Assembly: GCF_024171925.1 (NCBI RefSeq)
Contig: NZ_JAMTCO010000010.1
Span: forward strand, 57,091 to 121,090
Source: Actinokineospora diospyrosa
GTDB lineage: Bacteria > Actinomycetota > Actinomycetes > Mycobacteriales > Pseudonocardiaceae
Length of the DNA: 64,000 nucleotides
Direction: 5' to 3'
Part shown: positions 36,166 to 47,452 of the stretch, in pieces
How the letters are laid out: each line of letters begins with the position of its first letter
Numbering within the stretch: position 1 is the stretch's first letter
The notes under the pieces: generated by a model
Seen by the model: only the letters and a program-made list of their open reading frames with translations
The model's database searches: none
Told to the model about the DNA's origin: nothing
Position numbers and translations under genes: made by a program

Positions 36166-37650
36166 ATGTCTACAACCTCCCCCGATCGTGCACGCCTGGG
36201 TCAGGTCACCTCCGTCATCCTGGCCGCTGGGGAAGGCACCCGGATGCGGTCGACGACCCCCAAGGTGCTGCACCCGGTCGCGGGCAGGCCGCTGGTCGAG
36301 CACGCGGTCCGGGCCGCGGCCGGTCTCGGCCCCGACCACCTGGTCGTGGTGCTCGGGCACGGCCGCGACGCGGTCGGCGCGCACCTGTCCGGGGTCGCCG
36401 ACGCGCTGGGGCGCGGGGTGACCACCGCGGTGCAGGAGACCCAGGACGGGACCGGGCACGCCGTGGCCTGCGGGCTGGCCCCGCTCGGCGCGGTCACCGG
36501 CACGGTCCTGGTCACCTACGGTGACGTGCCGCTGCTGGACACCGCCACCCTGGCCGCGCTGCTCGCCGAGCACGCCGAGCGGGGCAACGCGGTCACCGTG
36601 CTCACCGCCCGGGTCCCCGACCCGACCGGCTACGGCCGCATCGTGCGCGCCGAGGACGGCACGGTCGAGCGGATCGTCGAGCACAAGGACGCCACCGAGG
36701 CCCAGCACGCCATCGACGAGGTCAACTCCGGTGTCTACGCCTTCGACGCCGCCGTGCTCGTCGACGGCTTGTCGCGGCTCAAGACCGACAACTCCCAGGG
36801 CGAGCTGTACCTGACCGACGTGCTGGGCACCGCCCGCGCCGACGGCCGCCGGGTCGGCGCCCTGGTCTGCGCGGACCCCTGGCTGGTCGAGGGGGTCAAC
36901 GACCGGGTGCAGCTGGCGAAGCTGGGCGCCGAGCTGAACCGGCGCACCGTCGAGGCGTGGATGCGCGCGGGCGTGACCGTGGTCGACCCGGCGACGACCT
37001 GGGTGGACCAGGGCGTGGTGCTGGCCCGCGACGTGCTGATCGAGCCCAACACCCAGCTGCGCGGCTCGACCACCGTCGGTGAGGGTGCCCTGGTCGGCCC
37101 GGACACCACGCTGACCGATGTGGTGGTCGGCGCGGGCGCGCAGGTGGTGCGCACGCACGGTTCGTCGGCCGAGATCGGCGACGGCGCGAGCGTCGGCCCG
37201 TTCTCGTACCTGCGCGCGGGGACCCGCCTCGGCGCCAAGGGCAAGATCGGCACCTTCGTGGAGACCAAGAACGCCGACATCGGGGTGGGGTCGAAGGTCC
37301 CGCACTTGTCCTATGTGGGTGACGCCACGATTGGTGAGCACAGCAACATCGGTGCAGCTAGCGTGTTCGTCAACTACGACGGGGTGAACAAACACCACAC
37401 AGTTGTCGGCTCCCACGTGCGCATGGGATCGGACAACATGTACGTAGCACCCGTCACCATCGGTGACGGGGCCTACAGCGGCGCTGGCACGGTCCTGCGC
37501 CGCGACGTGCCGCCCGGCGCGCTCGCGGTGTCCGGCGGCCCCCAGCGCAACATCGAGAACTGGGTGGTCCGCCACCGCCCTGGCACGCCAGCCGCCGAGG
37601 CGGCGCAGCGGGCCCACCCCGCCGACGGAACCAGCGAGGACAACGGATGA
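36166..37650 (+). CDS. glmU: bifunctional UDP-N-acetylglucosamine pyrophosphorylase / glucosamine-1-phosphate N-acetyltransferase
   Basis: GlmU acetylates glucosamine-1-phosphate and then transfers UMP, making UDP-GlcNAc for peptidoglycan. The 494-aa protein has the uridylyltransferase signature [32 protein letters not shown] and TYGDVPLL, and a C-terminal left-handed beta-helix (hexapeptide repeats) with [20 protein letters not shown] and [12 protein letters not shown]. The ATG at 36166 is chosen over one five codons upstream. Its stop overlaps the start of prs (ATGA), so they are translationally coupled, as in many actinobacteria. Confidence 0.96.
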   Translation: MSTTSPDRARLGQVTSVILAAGEGTRMRSTTPKVLHPVAGRPLVEHAVRAAAGLGPDHLVVVLGHGRDAVGAHLSGVADALGRGVTTAVQETQDGTGHAVACGLAPLGAVTGTVLVTYGDVPLLDTATLAALLAEHAERGNAVTVLTARVPDPTGYGRIVRAEDGTVERIVEHKDATEAQHAIDEVNSGVYAFDAAVLVDGLSRLKTDNSQGELYLTDVLGTARADGRRVGALVCADPWLVEGVNDRVQLAKLGAELNRRTVEAWMRAGVTVVDPATTWVDQGVVLARDVLIEPNTQLRGSTTVGEGALVGPDTTLTDVVVGAGAQVVRTHGSSAEIGDGASVGPFSYLRAGTRLGAKGKIGTFVETKNADIGVGSKVPHLSYVGDATIGEHSNIGAASVFVNYDGVNKHHTVVGSHVRMGSDNMYVAPVTIGDGAYSGAGTVLRRDVPPGALAVSGGPQRNIENWVVRHRPGTPAAEAAQRAHPADGTSEDNG

Positions 37651-38627
37651 GCACCAAACCCGGGACCCCGAAGAAGAACCTGATGCTGTTCTCCGGCCGG
37701 GCCCACCCCGAGCTCGCCGAGGAAGTCGCCAAGCACCTCAACACCACCATCACCCCGCAGTCGGCCTACGACTTCGCCAACGGCGAGATCTTCGTGCGCT
37801 TCGAGGAGTCGGTGCGCGGCTGCGACGCGTTCGTGATGCAGAGCGCGACCGCGCCGATCAACCAGTGGATCATGGAGCAGCTGCTCATGGTCGACGCGCT
37901 CAAGCGGGCTAGCGCCAAGCGGATCACCGTGATCATGCCGTTCTACCCGTACGCGCGGCAGGACAAGAAGCACAAGGGCCGCGAGCCGATCTCCGCGCGG
38001 CTGATCGCCGACCTGTTCAAGGTGGCGGGCGCCGACCGGATCATGACCGTCGACCTGCACACCGCGCAGATCCAGGGCTTCTTCGACGGCCCGGTGGACC
38101 ACCTGTTCGCGCAGAGCATCCTGGCCCGCTACATCAAGGACAACTACCCCACCGACAACATCGTGGTGGTCTCCCCGGACGCCGGTCGCACAAAGCTGGC
38201 CGAGAAGTGGGCCGACGACCTCGGCGGCGTGCCGATCGCGTTCATCCACAAGACCCGCGACCCGCTGCGGCCCAACGAGGTCGTCGCCAACCGGGTGGTC
38301 GGTGAGGTCGAGGGCAAGCTGTGCGTGGTCATCGACGACATGGTCGACACCGGCGGCACGATCGCCAAGGCGGTGCGCCAACTGCTCGACGAGGGCGCCT
38401 CCGACGTGGTCATGGCCGCGACGCACGGCGTGCTCTCCGGCCCGGCCCGCGACCGGCTCGCCGACAGCGGCGCGCGGGAGGTCATCTTCACCAACACGCT
38501 GCCCATCCCGGACGAGAAGCGCTACCCCGGGATGACCGTGCTGTCGATCGCCTCGCTGCTGGCCCGCGCCATCCAGCAGGTGTTCGAGGACGGGTCGGTC
38601 ACGTCGCTGTTCGACGGCGACGCCTGA
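37647..38627 (+). CDS. prs: ribose-phosphate pyrophosphokinase
   Basis: This 326-aa enzyme makes PRPP from ribose-5-phosphate and ATP, feeding nucleotide, His and Trp synthesis and, in actinobacteria, decaprenyl-phosphoryl-arabinose. Recognised motifs are [16 protein letters not shown], the ATP-binding [19 protein letters not shown], the PRPP synthase signature [18 protein letters not shown], and the PRPP-binding loop [13 protein letters not shown]. Its ATG overlaps the glmU stop. A hairpin terminator follows the gene. Confidence 0.97.
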   Translation: MSTKPGTPKKNLMLFSGRAHPELAEEVAKHLNTTITPQSAYDFANGEIFVRFEESVRGCDAFVMQSATAPINQWIMEQLLMVDALKRASAKRITVIMPFYPYARQDKKHKGREPISARLIADLFKVAGADRIMTVDLHTAQIQGFFDGPVDHLFAQSILARYIKDNYPTDNIVVVSPDAGRTKLAEKWADDLGGVPIAFIHKTRDPLRPNEVVANRVVGEVEGKLCVVIDDMVDTGGTIAKAVRQLLDEGASDVVMAATHGVLSGPARDRLADSGAREVIFTNTLPIPDEKRYPGMTVLSIASLLARAIQQVFEDGSVTSLFDGDA

Positions 38628-38637
38628 GCGCACCGCT

Positions 38638-38667
38638 CGGTGGGGCGACCCCGGGTTCGCCCCACCG
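38638..38667 (+). terminator. terminator after prs
   Basis: CGGTGGGGCGA pairs perfectly with TCGCCCCACCG (11 bp) around an 8-nt loop, 11 bp after the prs stop. Confidence 0.65.
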
Positions 38668-38855
38668 GTGACGCCTGCGTAAACTATTCGAGTTGCCTCG
38701 GCGAGGCGGGCATCGCGCCTGGCGTGATCGACGTGGCGGTTCGGTTCTTCGAACCGTGGCGTCTCACTGCCTCCCGTGCCCCTTGCCGCAGGCCACCCGC
38801 CCCGACTGTGAAGTCGCGCCCCCGCCGCACTGCTGATCGCAAGGAGAGCACCACC

Positions 38856-39479
38856 GTGTCCGAGGTACGTCTGGCCGCCGAACAGCGCACCGAGTTCGGC
38901 AAGGGCGCCGCGCGCCGCACCCGCCGCGCGGGCAAGATCCCCGCCGTGCTCTACGGACACGGTTCCGACCCCAAGCACCTGGCCCTGCCCGGCCTGGAGT
39001 TCGCCCGCGTCGTGCGCGAGCACGGCCAGAACGCGGTGCTGACCCTCAACATCGGCTCGGACACCGAGCTGGCGCTGACCAAGACGGTCACCACCCACCC
39101 GCTCAAGAACTACATCGAGCACGTCGACCTGCTGCTGGTGCAGCGCGGCGAGAAGGTCACCGTCGAGGTGCCGATCGTGGTCACCGGCGACGCCGCCCCG
39201 GCCACCCTGGTCACCCAGGACCTCACCTCGCTGCTGATCGAGGTCGAGGCGCTGCACATCCCGGAGCAGGTCGAGCTCAACATCCAGGGTGTGCAGGCGA
39301 GCACCCACATCACCGCGGCCCAGGTCGAGCTGCCCCGCGGCGCGACCCTGGTCACCGACCCCGAGGCGCTGGTCCTGGCGGTCAACCCGGCCCCGACCGC
39401 CGCGCAGCTCGAGGCGACCCAGGACACCGAGGGCGCTGGCGTGGTCGAGGAGCCCAAGTCCTCGGAATCCGCGGGCTGA
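38856..39479 (+). CDS. rplY: 50S ribosomal protein L25/general stress protein Ctc
   Basis: The 207-aa protein binds 5S rRNA in the large ribosomal subunit. N-terminal L25 domain: LAAEQRTEFGKGAARRTRRAG, KIPAVLYGHG. C-terminal TL5-like domain: HVDLLLVQRGEKVTVEVPI and VELNIQGVQASTHITAAQV. The size fits the two-domain Ctc type. The GTG at 38856 follows AAGGAGAG. Upstream, GGTTCGGTTCTTCGAACC forms a small hairpin that could be part of its leader. It precedes pth as in mycobacteria. Confidence 0.94.
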   Translation: MSEVRLAAEQRTEFGKGAARRTRRAGKIPAVLYGHGSDPKHLALPGLEFARVVREHGQNAVLTLNIGSDTELALTKTVTTHPLKNYIEHVDLLLVQRGEKVTVEVPIVVTGDAAPATLVTQDLTSLLIEVEALHIPEQVELNIQGVQASTHITAAQVELPRGATLVTDPEALVLAVNPAPTAAQLEATQDTEGAGVVEEPKSSESAG

Positions 39480-39553
39480 TCTGGTCTTGCGCGGCTGCCC
39501 CGGTCCCGGATCGTCCTCGGGCCGGGGCAGTCGCACGTCACGGGGAGCGGTGG

Positions 39554-40132
39554 ATGGCTGACGAGGCGCCGATGGTGCTGGTCGGGCTGGGCAACCCCGG
39601 TCCGCGCTACGAGGGCAACCGGCACAACATCGGGTTCCTGGTCCTCGACGAGCTCGCCGCCCGGCTCGGCGGCCGGTTCAAGGCGCACAAGGCGGGCGCC
39701 GAGGTGGTCGAGGGCAGGCTCGCCGACCAGCGGGTCGTGCTGGTGAAGCCGCGCGCGTTCATGAACCTCTCCGGCGGCCCGGTGGTGGGCACGGCCAAGT
39801 TCTTCAAGGCGGGCGCGGACCGGATCGCGGTGGTGCACGACGAGCTGGACCTGCCGTTCGGCACGATCCGGCTGAAGCTGGGCGGCGGCGAGAACGGCCA
39901 CAACGGACTGCGTTCGATCACCAAGTCGCTGGGCACCAAGGACTACTATCGGATCCGCTTCGGCATCGGCCGCCCACCCGGCCGGATGGACCCGGCGGAC
40001 TACGTGCTGCGGGACTTCTCGGCCACCGAGCGCAAGGAACTGGCGCTCGAGGTGGACACCTGCGCCGACGCGGTGACCGCGCTGGTGTCGCAGGGCATCG
40101 AGGCGGCGCAGAACACCTACCACGCGGGCTGA
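39554..40132 (+). CDS. pth: peptidyl-tRNA hydrolase
   Basis: Pth recycles tRNA by cleaving peptidyl-tRNA that drops off the ribosome. The 192-aa protein has the two signature blocks, MVLVGLGNPGPRYEGNRHNI with the catalytic His, and KPRAFMNLSG, followed by VVHDELDLPFG and GGGENGHNGLRSI. Length is normal. It is transcribed downstream of rplY and immediately upstream of the DivIVA-repeat gene (14 bp gap). Confidence 0.96.
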   Translation: MADEAPMVLVGLGNPGPRYEGNRHNIGFLVLDELAARLGGRFKAHKAGAEVVEGRLADQRVVLVKPRAFMNLSGGPVVGTAKFFKAGADRIAVVHDELDLPFGTIRLKLGGGENGHNGLRSITKSLGTKDYYRIRFGIGRPPGRMDPADYVLRDFSATERKELALEVDTCADAVTALVSQGIEAAQNTYHAG

Positions 40133-40146
40133 CGAAGGAGGCCGGG

Positions 40147-40677
40147 TTGTCCCTCACCCCCGAGACCGTGCGCGAGGTGACCTTCGACAAGGCGCCGTTC
40201 GGCAAGCGCGGCTACCACGAGGACCAGGTCGACGACTTCCTGGACCGGGTGGAGGCCGCCCTGTCCGGCCGCGTCGCGCTGTCGGTCGCCGAGGTCCGCG
40301 AGATCGCCTTCGACGCCGCCCCCCGGGTCAAGCGCGGCTACAACGAGGACCAGGTGGACGAGTTCCTCGACTCGGTGGCCGCCGAGCTGCAGGCGCGCGC
40401 GGTCGAGGACGCCCTCAAGGTCATCCCGGCCAACTCCGAGGCCCCGTACCTGCCGCTGCCGCCCGCCCCGCCCGGCACCCGCGGCTACCACCCGACCGAC
40501 GTCGAGCGCCTGGCCCACCTGCTGGACCGCGCCGCGAACGAACACGGCGCCGGGCCGACCGCCGAGCAGGTGGAGGGCCTGCGCATCGGGCTGTCGGCCT
40601 ACCCCGGCCAGGGCTACCACCCGGGCGCCGTGGACGCCATCAAGGACGCCTGGCTCGCCGTCTTGCGCCGCCGCTGA
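40147..40677 (+). CDS. DivIVA-like repeat protein
   Basis: This 176-aa protein starts with TTG at 40147 behind the strong ribosome site AAGGAGG. It contains two clear DivIVA-type N-terminal motifs (APFGKRGYHEDQVDDFLDRV and APRVKRGYNEDQVDEFLDSV) and two weaker ones (TRGYHPTDVERLAHLLDRA, GQGYHPGAVDAIKDAWL). DivIVA/Wag31 domains bind curved membrane at poles and septa, but the long coiled coil is absent here, so it is an accessory repeat protein of unknown role. Its 3' end overlaps the convergent erm gene by 38 bp. Confidence 0.8.
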   Translation: MSLTPETVREVTFDKAPFGKRGYHEDQVDDFLDRVEAALSGRVALSVAEVREIAFDAAPRVKRGYNEDQVDEFLDSVAAELQARAVEDALKVIPANSEAPYLPLPPAPPGTRGYHPTDVERLAHLLDRAANEHGAGPTAEQVEGLRIGLSAYPGQGYHPGAVDAIKDAWLAVLRRR

Positions 40678-41362
40678 AGAGCTCGGCCCACTGGTGGGCC
40701 GAGCGGTGCTTGGCGGCCCGCGAGTCGCGGGTGAAGTGCCGGTGCACGAGGTCTTGGTAGCGCTGACGATCAGCCACCGGGACCAGGGCGGCGGACCTGC
40801 GGGTGATGGTGAACAGTCCACCGTCGACTGTCGGGTGTGGTCGGAACGCACGGGCGGGGACCCTGGCGACGAGGTGGAAGTCGAACCAGGGCCACCACTG
40901 GGCGGTCATCATCGTCGCCCCGCCGACGGCCGCGCGCTTGCGGGCCACCTCCCACTGGGTGAGCAGGACGGCGTGCGTCCACGCCGGTAGGCGCAAGATG
41001 TGCCGCAGCAGCGCGGTCGTCTGGTGGAACGGCAGGTTGCCCACCAGGACGTGCGGTCGCGGGAGTGGCGGGTAGCGCAGGAAGTCCGCTGTGACGACGT
41101 CCGCGGTGGTCCTGCGCCGGAGTCGCTCCGCCATCCTCGGGTCTATCTCAACCGCGGTGAGCGGGCGGTCGAGGTGCTGCAGGGGCAGGGTCAACGCGCC
41201 GTCGCCCGCACCGATCTCGACGATGGGGCCGTCGGTGGCGCGGACGCGGCTGACGATGGTCGCGATGGTGGCCGGGTCGACGAGGAAGTTCTGGCCGAGC
41301 TCGTGCCTGCCATGGGCGTGGGTGCGCAAGGGATCTCCGCGGCTTCGGCGAACGGGCGGCAC
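40640..41362 (-). CDS. erm: Erm-type 23S rRNA (adenine-N6) methyltransferase
   Basis: The 240-aa protein belongs to the KsgA/Erm family: ELGQNFLVDPATIATI, SAM motif I VEIGAGDGALT, AVEIDPRMAERL, and the catalytic NLPFH motif (Erm-type, unlike NLPYN in the KsgA at 49342). Erm enzymes methylate A2058 of 23S rRNA and protect from macrolides, lincosamides and streptogramin B. The Lys/Arg-rich C-terminus is typical of actinobacterial Erm. The start is GTG 41362, within a hairpin; TTG at 41329, preceded by GGAG, is an alternative. A short leader ORF lies 54 bp upstream. Resistance is inferred, not shown. Confidence 0.87.
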   Translation of the reverse strand: MPPVRRSRGDPLRTHAHGRHELGQNFLVDPATIATIVSRVRATDGPIVEIGAGDGALTLPLQHLDRPLTAVEIDPRMAERLRRRTTADVVTADFLRYPPLPRPHVLVGNLPFHQTTALLRHILRLPAWTHAVLLTQWEVARKRAAVGGATMMTAQWWPWFDFHLVARVPARAFRPHPTVDGGLFTITRRSAALVPVADRQRYQDLVHRHFTRDSRAAKHRSAHQWAELFSGGARRRARRP

Positions 41363-41372
41363 GAAGCCGCCC
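41354..41372 (-). promoter_or_regulatory. hairpin over the erm start codon
   Basis: On the minus strand GGGCGGC-TTCGT-GCCGCCC forms a perfect 7-bp stem that contains the GTG start codon (41362-41360). Such occlusion is the usual logic of translational attenuation of inducible erm genes. Confidence 0.6.
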
Positions 41373-41416
41373 GACGGTCAGCTGGAAGCAGCGGAACGCG
41401 GGAAACACGCCGCCGC

Positions 41417-41452
41417 TCAGGCGCGGCGCAACCTGATCGCCTGGATTCCCAT
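41417..41452 (-). CDS. 11-codon erm leader peptide with RLR motif
   Basis: An ATG at 41452, preceded by AAGGTG, opens MGIQAIRLRRA followed by TGA. The Arg-Leu-Arg triplet fits the +x+ arrest motif at which macrolide-bound ribosomes stall on erm leaders such as ErmDL (known for that family). It lies between the acyl-AMP ligase stop and erm, with 54 bp to the erm start. The length, motif and position support a regulatory uORF; stalling here is inferred. Confidence 0.65.
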   Translation of the reverse strand: MGIQAIRLRRA

Positions 41453-41497
41453 GGCAGGCACCTTACGGCCGCCCCGGTCCCCCGGGGCAACCGCTTT

Positions 41498-43162
41498 TCA
41501 GCTCTCCGCGGCCTTGACCGACGCCGAGATCTGCTCGCCCGCGGCGGCCCGGCGGAGCTTGCCGGACGGGGTCTTGGGCAGCGAGCCCGGCTTCAGCACC
41601 ACGACCGCCACCGGTCGCGCGTTCACGGCCTCGAACACGCGCGCCCCGATGTCCTTGCGCAGCACCTTCACCGCGGCCTCGTCCTCGGCCAGCCGGGACT
41701 CCACGACCACGGCGAAGCGCTCCCGCCGGGAGCCCGCGTCGATCCGGACCGCGACCGCGTTGCCCGCGCGCACGCCGTCCACGGTCTGCGCGGCGCGCTC
41801 GATGTCGGTCGGGTAGATGTTGCGGCCGCCGAGGATGATCACGTCCTTGCGCCTGCCGCAGATCACGATCTGGCCGTCGACGAGGTAGCCGATGTCGCCG
41901 GTGGCGAGCCAGCCGTCGGCGTCCTGGGTGGCGACGGGGCCGTTGACGGTCAGGTAGCCGGGGGTGACGGCCTCGCCGCGCAGCTGGATCTCACCGACCC
42001 GGCGCTCGCCGACGACCTCACCCGAGTCGGCCACGATCCGCGCCTCGATGCCGCGCAAGGGCTTGCCCAGCACAGCGAAAGCGCGACCGGAGTCCGCGCC
42101 CGCGGGCTCGGCGACGTTGTCCGCTTCCAGCTTCTCGGCGTCCACGTGGTCGAGGGTCAGCCCGGTGAACAGCGGCGCGAACGACACCGCGAGCGTCGCC
42201 TCGGCCATGCCGTAGGCGGGGAACACGCATTCCGCGCGCAGCCCGAACTTCGCGCCCTCGCCGGTGAACGCGCGCACCGCCTTCTCGTCGATCGGCTCGG
42301 CGCCGTTGAGCGCCAACCGCAGCGACGACAGGTCGTACTTGCCCTCTTCGTCCACTCCGGACAGTCGGCGGCCGAGCAGCGCGTAGGCGAAGTTGGGCGC
42401 GGCGGTGATGGTGCCGCCGTAGCGGGAGATCAGGTCGGCCCAGATCAGCGGACCGCCGAGGAACTCGACCGGGGTGACCTTGACCAGCTCGATGCCCGCG
42501 GTCATCGGGACGGTGAGGAAGCCGACCATGCCCATGTCGTGGAACAGCGGCAACCACGACACCATCACGTCGACCTCGACGTCGATCTCGGCGGTGTCGA
42601 CCATGGCGGTGAGGTTGGAGAACAGGTTGCCGTGGGTGATCCGCACGGCCTTGGGGTCGGCGGTGGAGCCGCTGGTGAGCTGCAGCAGCGCGGGCGCGTC
42701 CTCGCCGACGGTGACGACCTCGGTGAGCGGGTCGCCGTCGGCGAGCTCGTCGAGGCGCAGGTAGCCGATGCCGTGCTCGTCGAGCAGCGGGGCCAACTGG
42801 TCGAACGGGGCGCCGAGCAGCACCAGCTTGGAGTCGATCATGTTCAGCACGCGGACGGTGTCGTGCGCCCACTCGGCCAGGTCGGTCCGCGCGGTCGGCT
42901 GGTGCAGCATGGTGACGCTGCCGCCAGCCAGCCAGACGGCCTGCACCGCGGGGGCGATGGCGACCGGCTCCGCGGCCAGCACCGCCACCGCGCCTTGCTC
43001 GCGCAAACCCCCCGCGACCAGCGCACCGGCCATCCGCAGTGCGCGTTCGTGCACCTGCGCCCAGGTGTGGCGGACGGGCTCCTTCGGCTCACCCGTGGTG
43101 ATCCCCTGGTGCTCCCCCCGGGTGCGCGCGGTGTCCAGCAGCTTGTCGACGAACCGGCTCAT
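41498..43162 (-). CDS. fatty acyl-AMP ligase / acyl-CoA synthetase (Pks16-like)
   Basis: The 554-aa adenylate-forming enzyme has the P-loop-like LLQLTSGSTADPKAVRITHGN, FPAYGMAEATLAVSF, TGDIGYLVDGQIVICGRRKD and the C-terminal KTPSGKLRR with the catalytic Lys. The family activates fatty acids as acyl-adenylates for transfer to CoA or a carrier protein. In position it matches Mycobacterium tuberculosis pks16 (Rv1013), beside pth. Cytosolic. The acyl specificity is not deducible. It sits 21 bp downstream of the ABC-F gene on the same strand and upstream of the erm leader. Confidence 0.88.
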   Translation of the reverse strand: MSRFVDKLLDTARTRGEHQGITTGEPKEPVRHTWAQVHERALRMAGALVAGGLREQGAVAVLAAEPVAIAPAVQAVWLAGGSVTMLHQPTARTDLAEWAHDTVRVLNMIDSKLVLLGAPFDQLAPLLDEHGIGYLRLDELADGDPLTEVVTVGEDAPALLQLTSGSTADPKAVRITHGNLFSNLTAMVDTAEIDVEVDVMVSWLPLFHDMGMVGFLTVPMTAGIELVKVTPVEFLGGPLIWADLISRYGGTITAAPNFAYALLGRRLSGVDEEGKYDLSSLRLALNGAEPIDEKAVRAFTGEGAKFGLRAECVFPAYGMAEATLAVSFAPLFTGLTLDHVDAEKLEADNVAEPAGADSGRAFAVLGKPLRGIEARIVADSGEVVGERRVGEIQLRGEAVTPGYLTVNGPVATQDADGWLATGDIGYLVDGQIVICGRRKDVIILGGRNIYPTDIERAAQTVDGVRAGNAVAVRIDAGSRRERFAVVVESRLAEDEAAVKVLRKDIGARVFEAVNARPVAVVVLKPGSLPKTPSGKLRRAAAGEQISASVKAAES

Positions 43163-43183
43163 AACGCCCAGCCTAGATCAGAG

Positions 43184-44989
<1,806 letters not shown>

Positions 44990-45177
44990 CTAGCCCCGCA
45001 CTCCCACCGCTCGCCCCGACTCCACCGGGGGTCAGCGTATCCACCGCGCTCGCGGGCCTCGCGGGTGCTGGCCGTCACTTTCCCAGTTTTACCGAATATC
45101 GAGCGCATTCAGTCGACGACCCGGGGTGAGCGGTCCTGTTTGTGCGCAACCGTTCGGACACGCTCCGTGTGATTCTT

Positions 45178-45206
45178 TTGACGTGGTAACAAAATTCGAC
45201 TAATTA
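45178..45206 (+). promoter_or_regulatory. possible promoter of the lipoprotein gene
   Basis: TTGACG at 45178 is followed after 17 bp by the AT-rich TAATTA at 45201 in an unusually A/T-rich stretch for this genome. The -35 is good, the -10 poor, so this is a tentative call. Confidence 0.35.
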
Positions 45207-45233
45207 CGACATAGGAGTTCGTCTGGAGGTCAA

Positions 45234-45758
45234 ATGTCGTACGTGCGCCGGTGGGCGCGGTTCCCGGTCGCCCTGGCCGCCGCGGGACTGCTGCTCGCCG
45301 CCTGTTCCAGCGAGCGATCCTCGCCGGACGGGACAACGGCAGCCCGCCTGGGCCGCCAGATCGAGATCCGCTCCAGTGGCAGCCCCACCCTCGCCACGCT
45401 CTGGTTGGACAGCGTGGTGGCGGTCGACTGCACCGAGCCGGGCAGCCTCCCGCCCAACAACGGGCACTACCTGGCCGCCACGATCGTGCTGCAGACCTCG
45501 GAGCAGTACCAACCGGACTCCGGCTGGTGGATGAGCGCGGGCGACTTCGCCACAGAGGACAAGGACGGCAAGGCCACCGGCAAGGGCGTGGTGACCTCCT
45601 GCCTCCCCGAACACCGCTACCTCCCCGACGACTTCTACCTGTCGGACTCGGGCTACTACGGCGTCGTCCTGATCGACTCCTCCAGCGTGCACGGGACCTT
45701 GACGTACAAACCCCACAACCTCCCCAACGACGTCACCGGATGGCACTGGGACTACTGA
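45234..45758 (+). CDS. hypothetical lipoprotein
   Basis: The 174-aa protein begins with a lipoprotein signal peptide ending in the lipobox LLAAC (MSYVRRWARFPVALAAAG). The mature part is probably all-beta (LATLWLDSVVAVDCTEPG, YLAATIVLQTSEQY, GTLTYKP), similar in style to immunoglobulin-like secreted domains of the DUF4352/MPT63 type, but no family could be fixed. Two Cys in the mature part could form a disulfide. It follows GGAGG and a possible TTGACG promoter. Isolated between the divergent ABC-F gene and an uncoded region. Confidence 0.7.
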   Translation: MSYVRRWARFPVALAAAGLLLAACSSERSSPDGTTAARLGRQIEIRSSGSPTLATLWLDSVVAVDCTEPGSLPPNNGHYLAATIVLQTSEQYQPDSGWWMSAGDFATEDKDGKATGKGVVTSCLPEHRYLPDDFYLSDSGYYGVVLIDSSSVHGTLTYKPHNLPNDVTGWHWDY

Positions 45759-46212
45759 GCCCGCTCCGGTGCACCACTGGCCCCATCCGGTCACCGGGCC
45801 CTGCTCAGCCACTCGCCGGTCCGGTGCCTTGGTCAACTGACGAGCTGCCTCGCCCGGTCCCTGTGGCGCTTGCCCCCTGCGCGTCAACGGGCGGGGTCCA
45901 CCGCTCTCAGCACCCGCGAGCCGGTGCGCCCTGGCCAGTCGTTCGGACTCGCGAGCTCCACCTCAGCGCCTGGCCTCGCCACTGCCCCCCAGCGGTCGCG
46001 CCAGCCACTGCAGGCCCCCCGAGCCACCCATCGCCCGCTTCGCCGCCCTCCGCGCCAACCAGACCCCACGCTTGATCGCTGCCCGCGGCCTCCCCTCGCC
46101 CGCCCACGCGATCGCCCCAGCCCCCGGCCACTCCCCCGCGCTTCCCACTGCGCCCCGCCGACTCCCGCCTCTCCGCCTTCTTACGCCCCCAACGCCGCCC
46201 AGCCCTCTACCT
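45759..46212 (+). other. C-rich intergenic region
   Basis: Between the lipoprotein gene and the repeat before ispE lies about 450 bp with strong C over G excess on the + strand, many CCCC runs and no ORF with plausible protein features. It appears non-coding; no RNA gene is recognised. Confidence 0.55.
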
Positions 46213-46413
46213 CCGCCCCACCCCCCGCACCCCTCTTACGCGCGCACGCCCGCGACGAGATGGTCCCGGCCCCCACCCTCTCCGGGGGGCGACCCCGGTG
46301 CCAGTCTATCGGGTCCGGGGGCGCGGGAAGGGGGGAGCGAAGAGCTGTGGATGGGCGAGGGGGTTGTGGACAAGTTCGACCTGGGAATTGCCGGATGGGC
46401 GGGGGAAGTTCAC
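46213..46413. repeat. 201-bp direct repeat upstream of ispE (copy A)
   Basis: Nearly identical (about 8 substitutions and one indel) to 47453-47652 downstream of ispE. It holds a G-quadruplex-type run GGGTCCGGGGGCGCGGGAAG (46311 onward) and the DnaA-box-like complement TGTGGACAA. It ends about 60 bp before the ispE start, so it must overlap the ispE promoter region. Confidence 0.85.
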
Positions 46414-46474
46414 TCGACAGTGGGGGTGAGCAGGGGATTCCTGGTGGCCTGCCGGGTCCCCGTAGGCTGGTTGG

Positions 46475-47440
46475 GTGCTCGCTGTCGTGCCTGCCCCGGT
46501 GACTGTCCGGGTGCCGTCGAAGGTCAACCTGCACCTTGCCGTCGGGGATCTCCGGCCGGACGGGTACCACGACCTCGCCACCGTCTTCCAGGCGTTGTCG
46601 CTGACCGACGAGGTCACCGTCGCCATCGCCGATGAGCCGGGGGTGGAGGTGCACGGCGAGGGCGCGGACTCGGTCCCGACCGGCGCCAGCAACCTGGCGT
46701 GGCGGGCGGTGCAGGAACTGGCCAGGCACGTCGGCCGGGATGTGGACGAGCCGAAGGTGCGCATCGTCATCCGCAAGGGCATCCCGGTGTCCGGCGGCAT
46801 GGCGGGCGGCAGCGCCGACGCCGCCGCGACGCTCGTTGGGCTCGCCGCCCTCTGGCGACTGGAGATCGGCCGCGACGAACTCGCCAAGGTCGCCGCCCGC
46901 CTCGGCAGCGACGTCCCCTTCGTCCTGCACGGCGGCACCGCCCTCGGCACCGGTCGCGGCGAGCAGTTGGTACCCGTGCTCACCCGGCACACCTACCACT
47001 GGGTCCTGGCCTTCGACCGCCGCGGCCTATCCACGCCCAAGGTCTACGGCGAACTCGACAGGCTGCGCGCGGAAGGAGACCCGCCGCGCATCGGTGGAGT
47101 TGAGCCTGTCTTGGAAGCCCTTGCTACCGGCGACCCACGGCAATTGGCTCTCCTGTTGGGAAATGACCTCCAGGCGGCATCCGTCTCACTGCGCCCCGGC
47201 CTCCGCCGAACCCTGCGCGCCGGCGTCAACGCTGGTGCGCTCGCAGGCACGGTTTCCGGCTCTGGCCCTACCTGCGCCTTCCTATGCGAAGACGCCGACG
47301 CGGCCCTCCGAGTAGCCGCCGAACTCTCCGGCGCAGGCGTCTGCCGCACAGTCCGCGTCGCCCACGGCCCAGTCCCCGGCGCCCGAGTAGCCCCCACCGA
47401 GGACCCTTCGCGCCCCATCCCCCCCGAAGCCCACGCCTAA
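46475..47440 (+). CDS. ispE: 4-diphosphocytidyl-2-C-methyl-D-erythritol kinase
   Basis: IspE phosphorylates CDP-ME in the non-mevalonate isoprenoid pathway. The 321-aa GHMP kinase has the substrate-binding [29 protein letters not shown], the ATP loop [17 protein letters not shown] with [20 protein letters not shown], and the C-terminal [12 protein letters not shown]. The start is GTG 46475. Unlike the usual order, it is opposite in strand to ksgA, rpfB and tatD, and it is bracketed by two copies of a 200-bp direct repeat. Confidence 0.95.
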   Translation: MLAVVPAPVTVRVPSKVNLHLAVGDLRPDGYHDLATVFQALSLTDEVTVAIADEPGVEVHGEGADSVPTGASNLAWRAVQELARHVGRDVDEPKVRIVIRKGIPVSGGMAGGSADAAATLVGLAALWRLEIGRDELAKVAARLGSDVPFVLHGGTALGTGRGEQLVPVLTRHTYHWVLAFDRRGLSTPKVYGELDRLRAEGDPPRIGGVEPVLEALATGDPRQLALLLGNDLQAASVSLRPGLRRTLRAGVNAGALAGTVSGSGPTCAFLCEDADAALRVAAELSGAGVCRTVRVAHGPVPGARVAPTEDPSRPIPPEAHA

Positions 47441-47452
47441 CCCCCTCTTACC

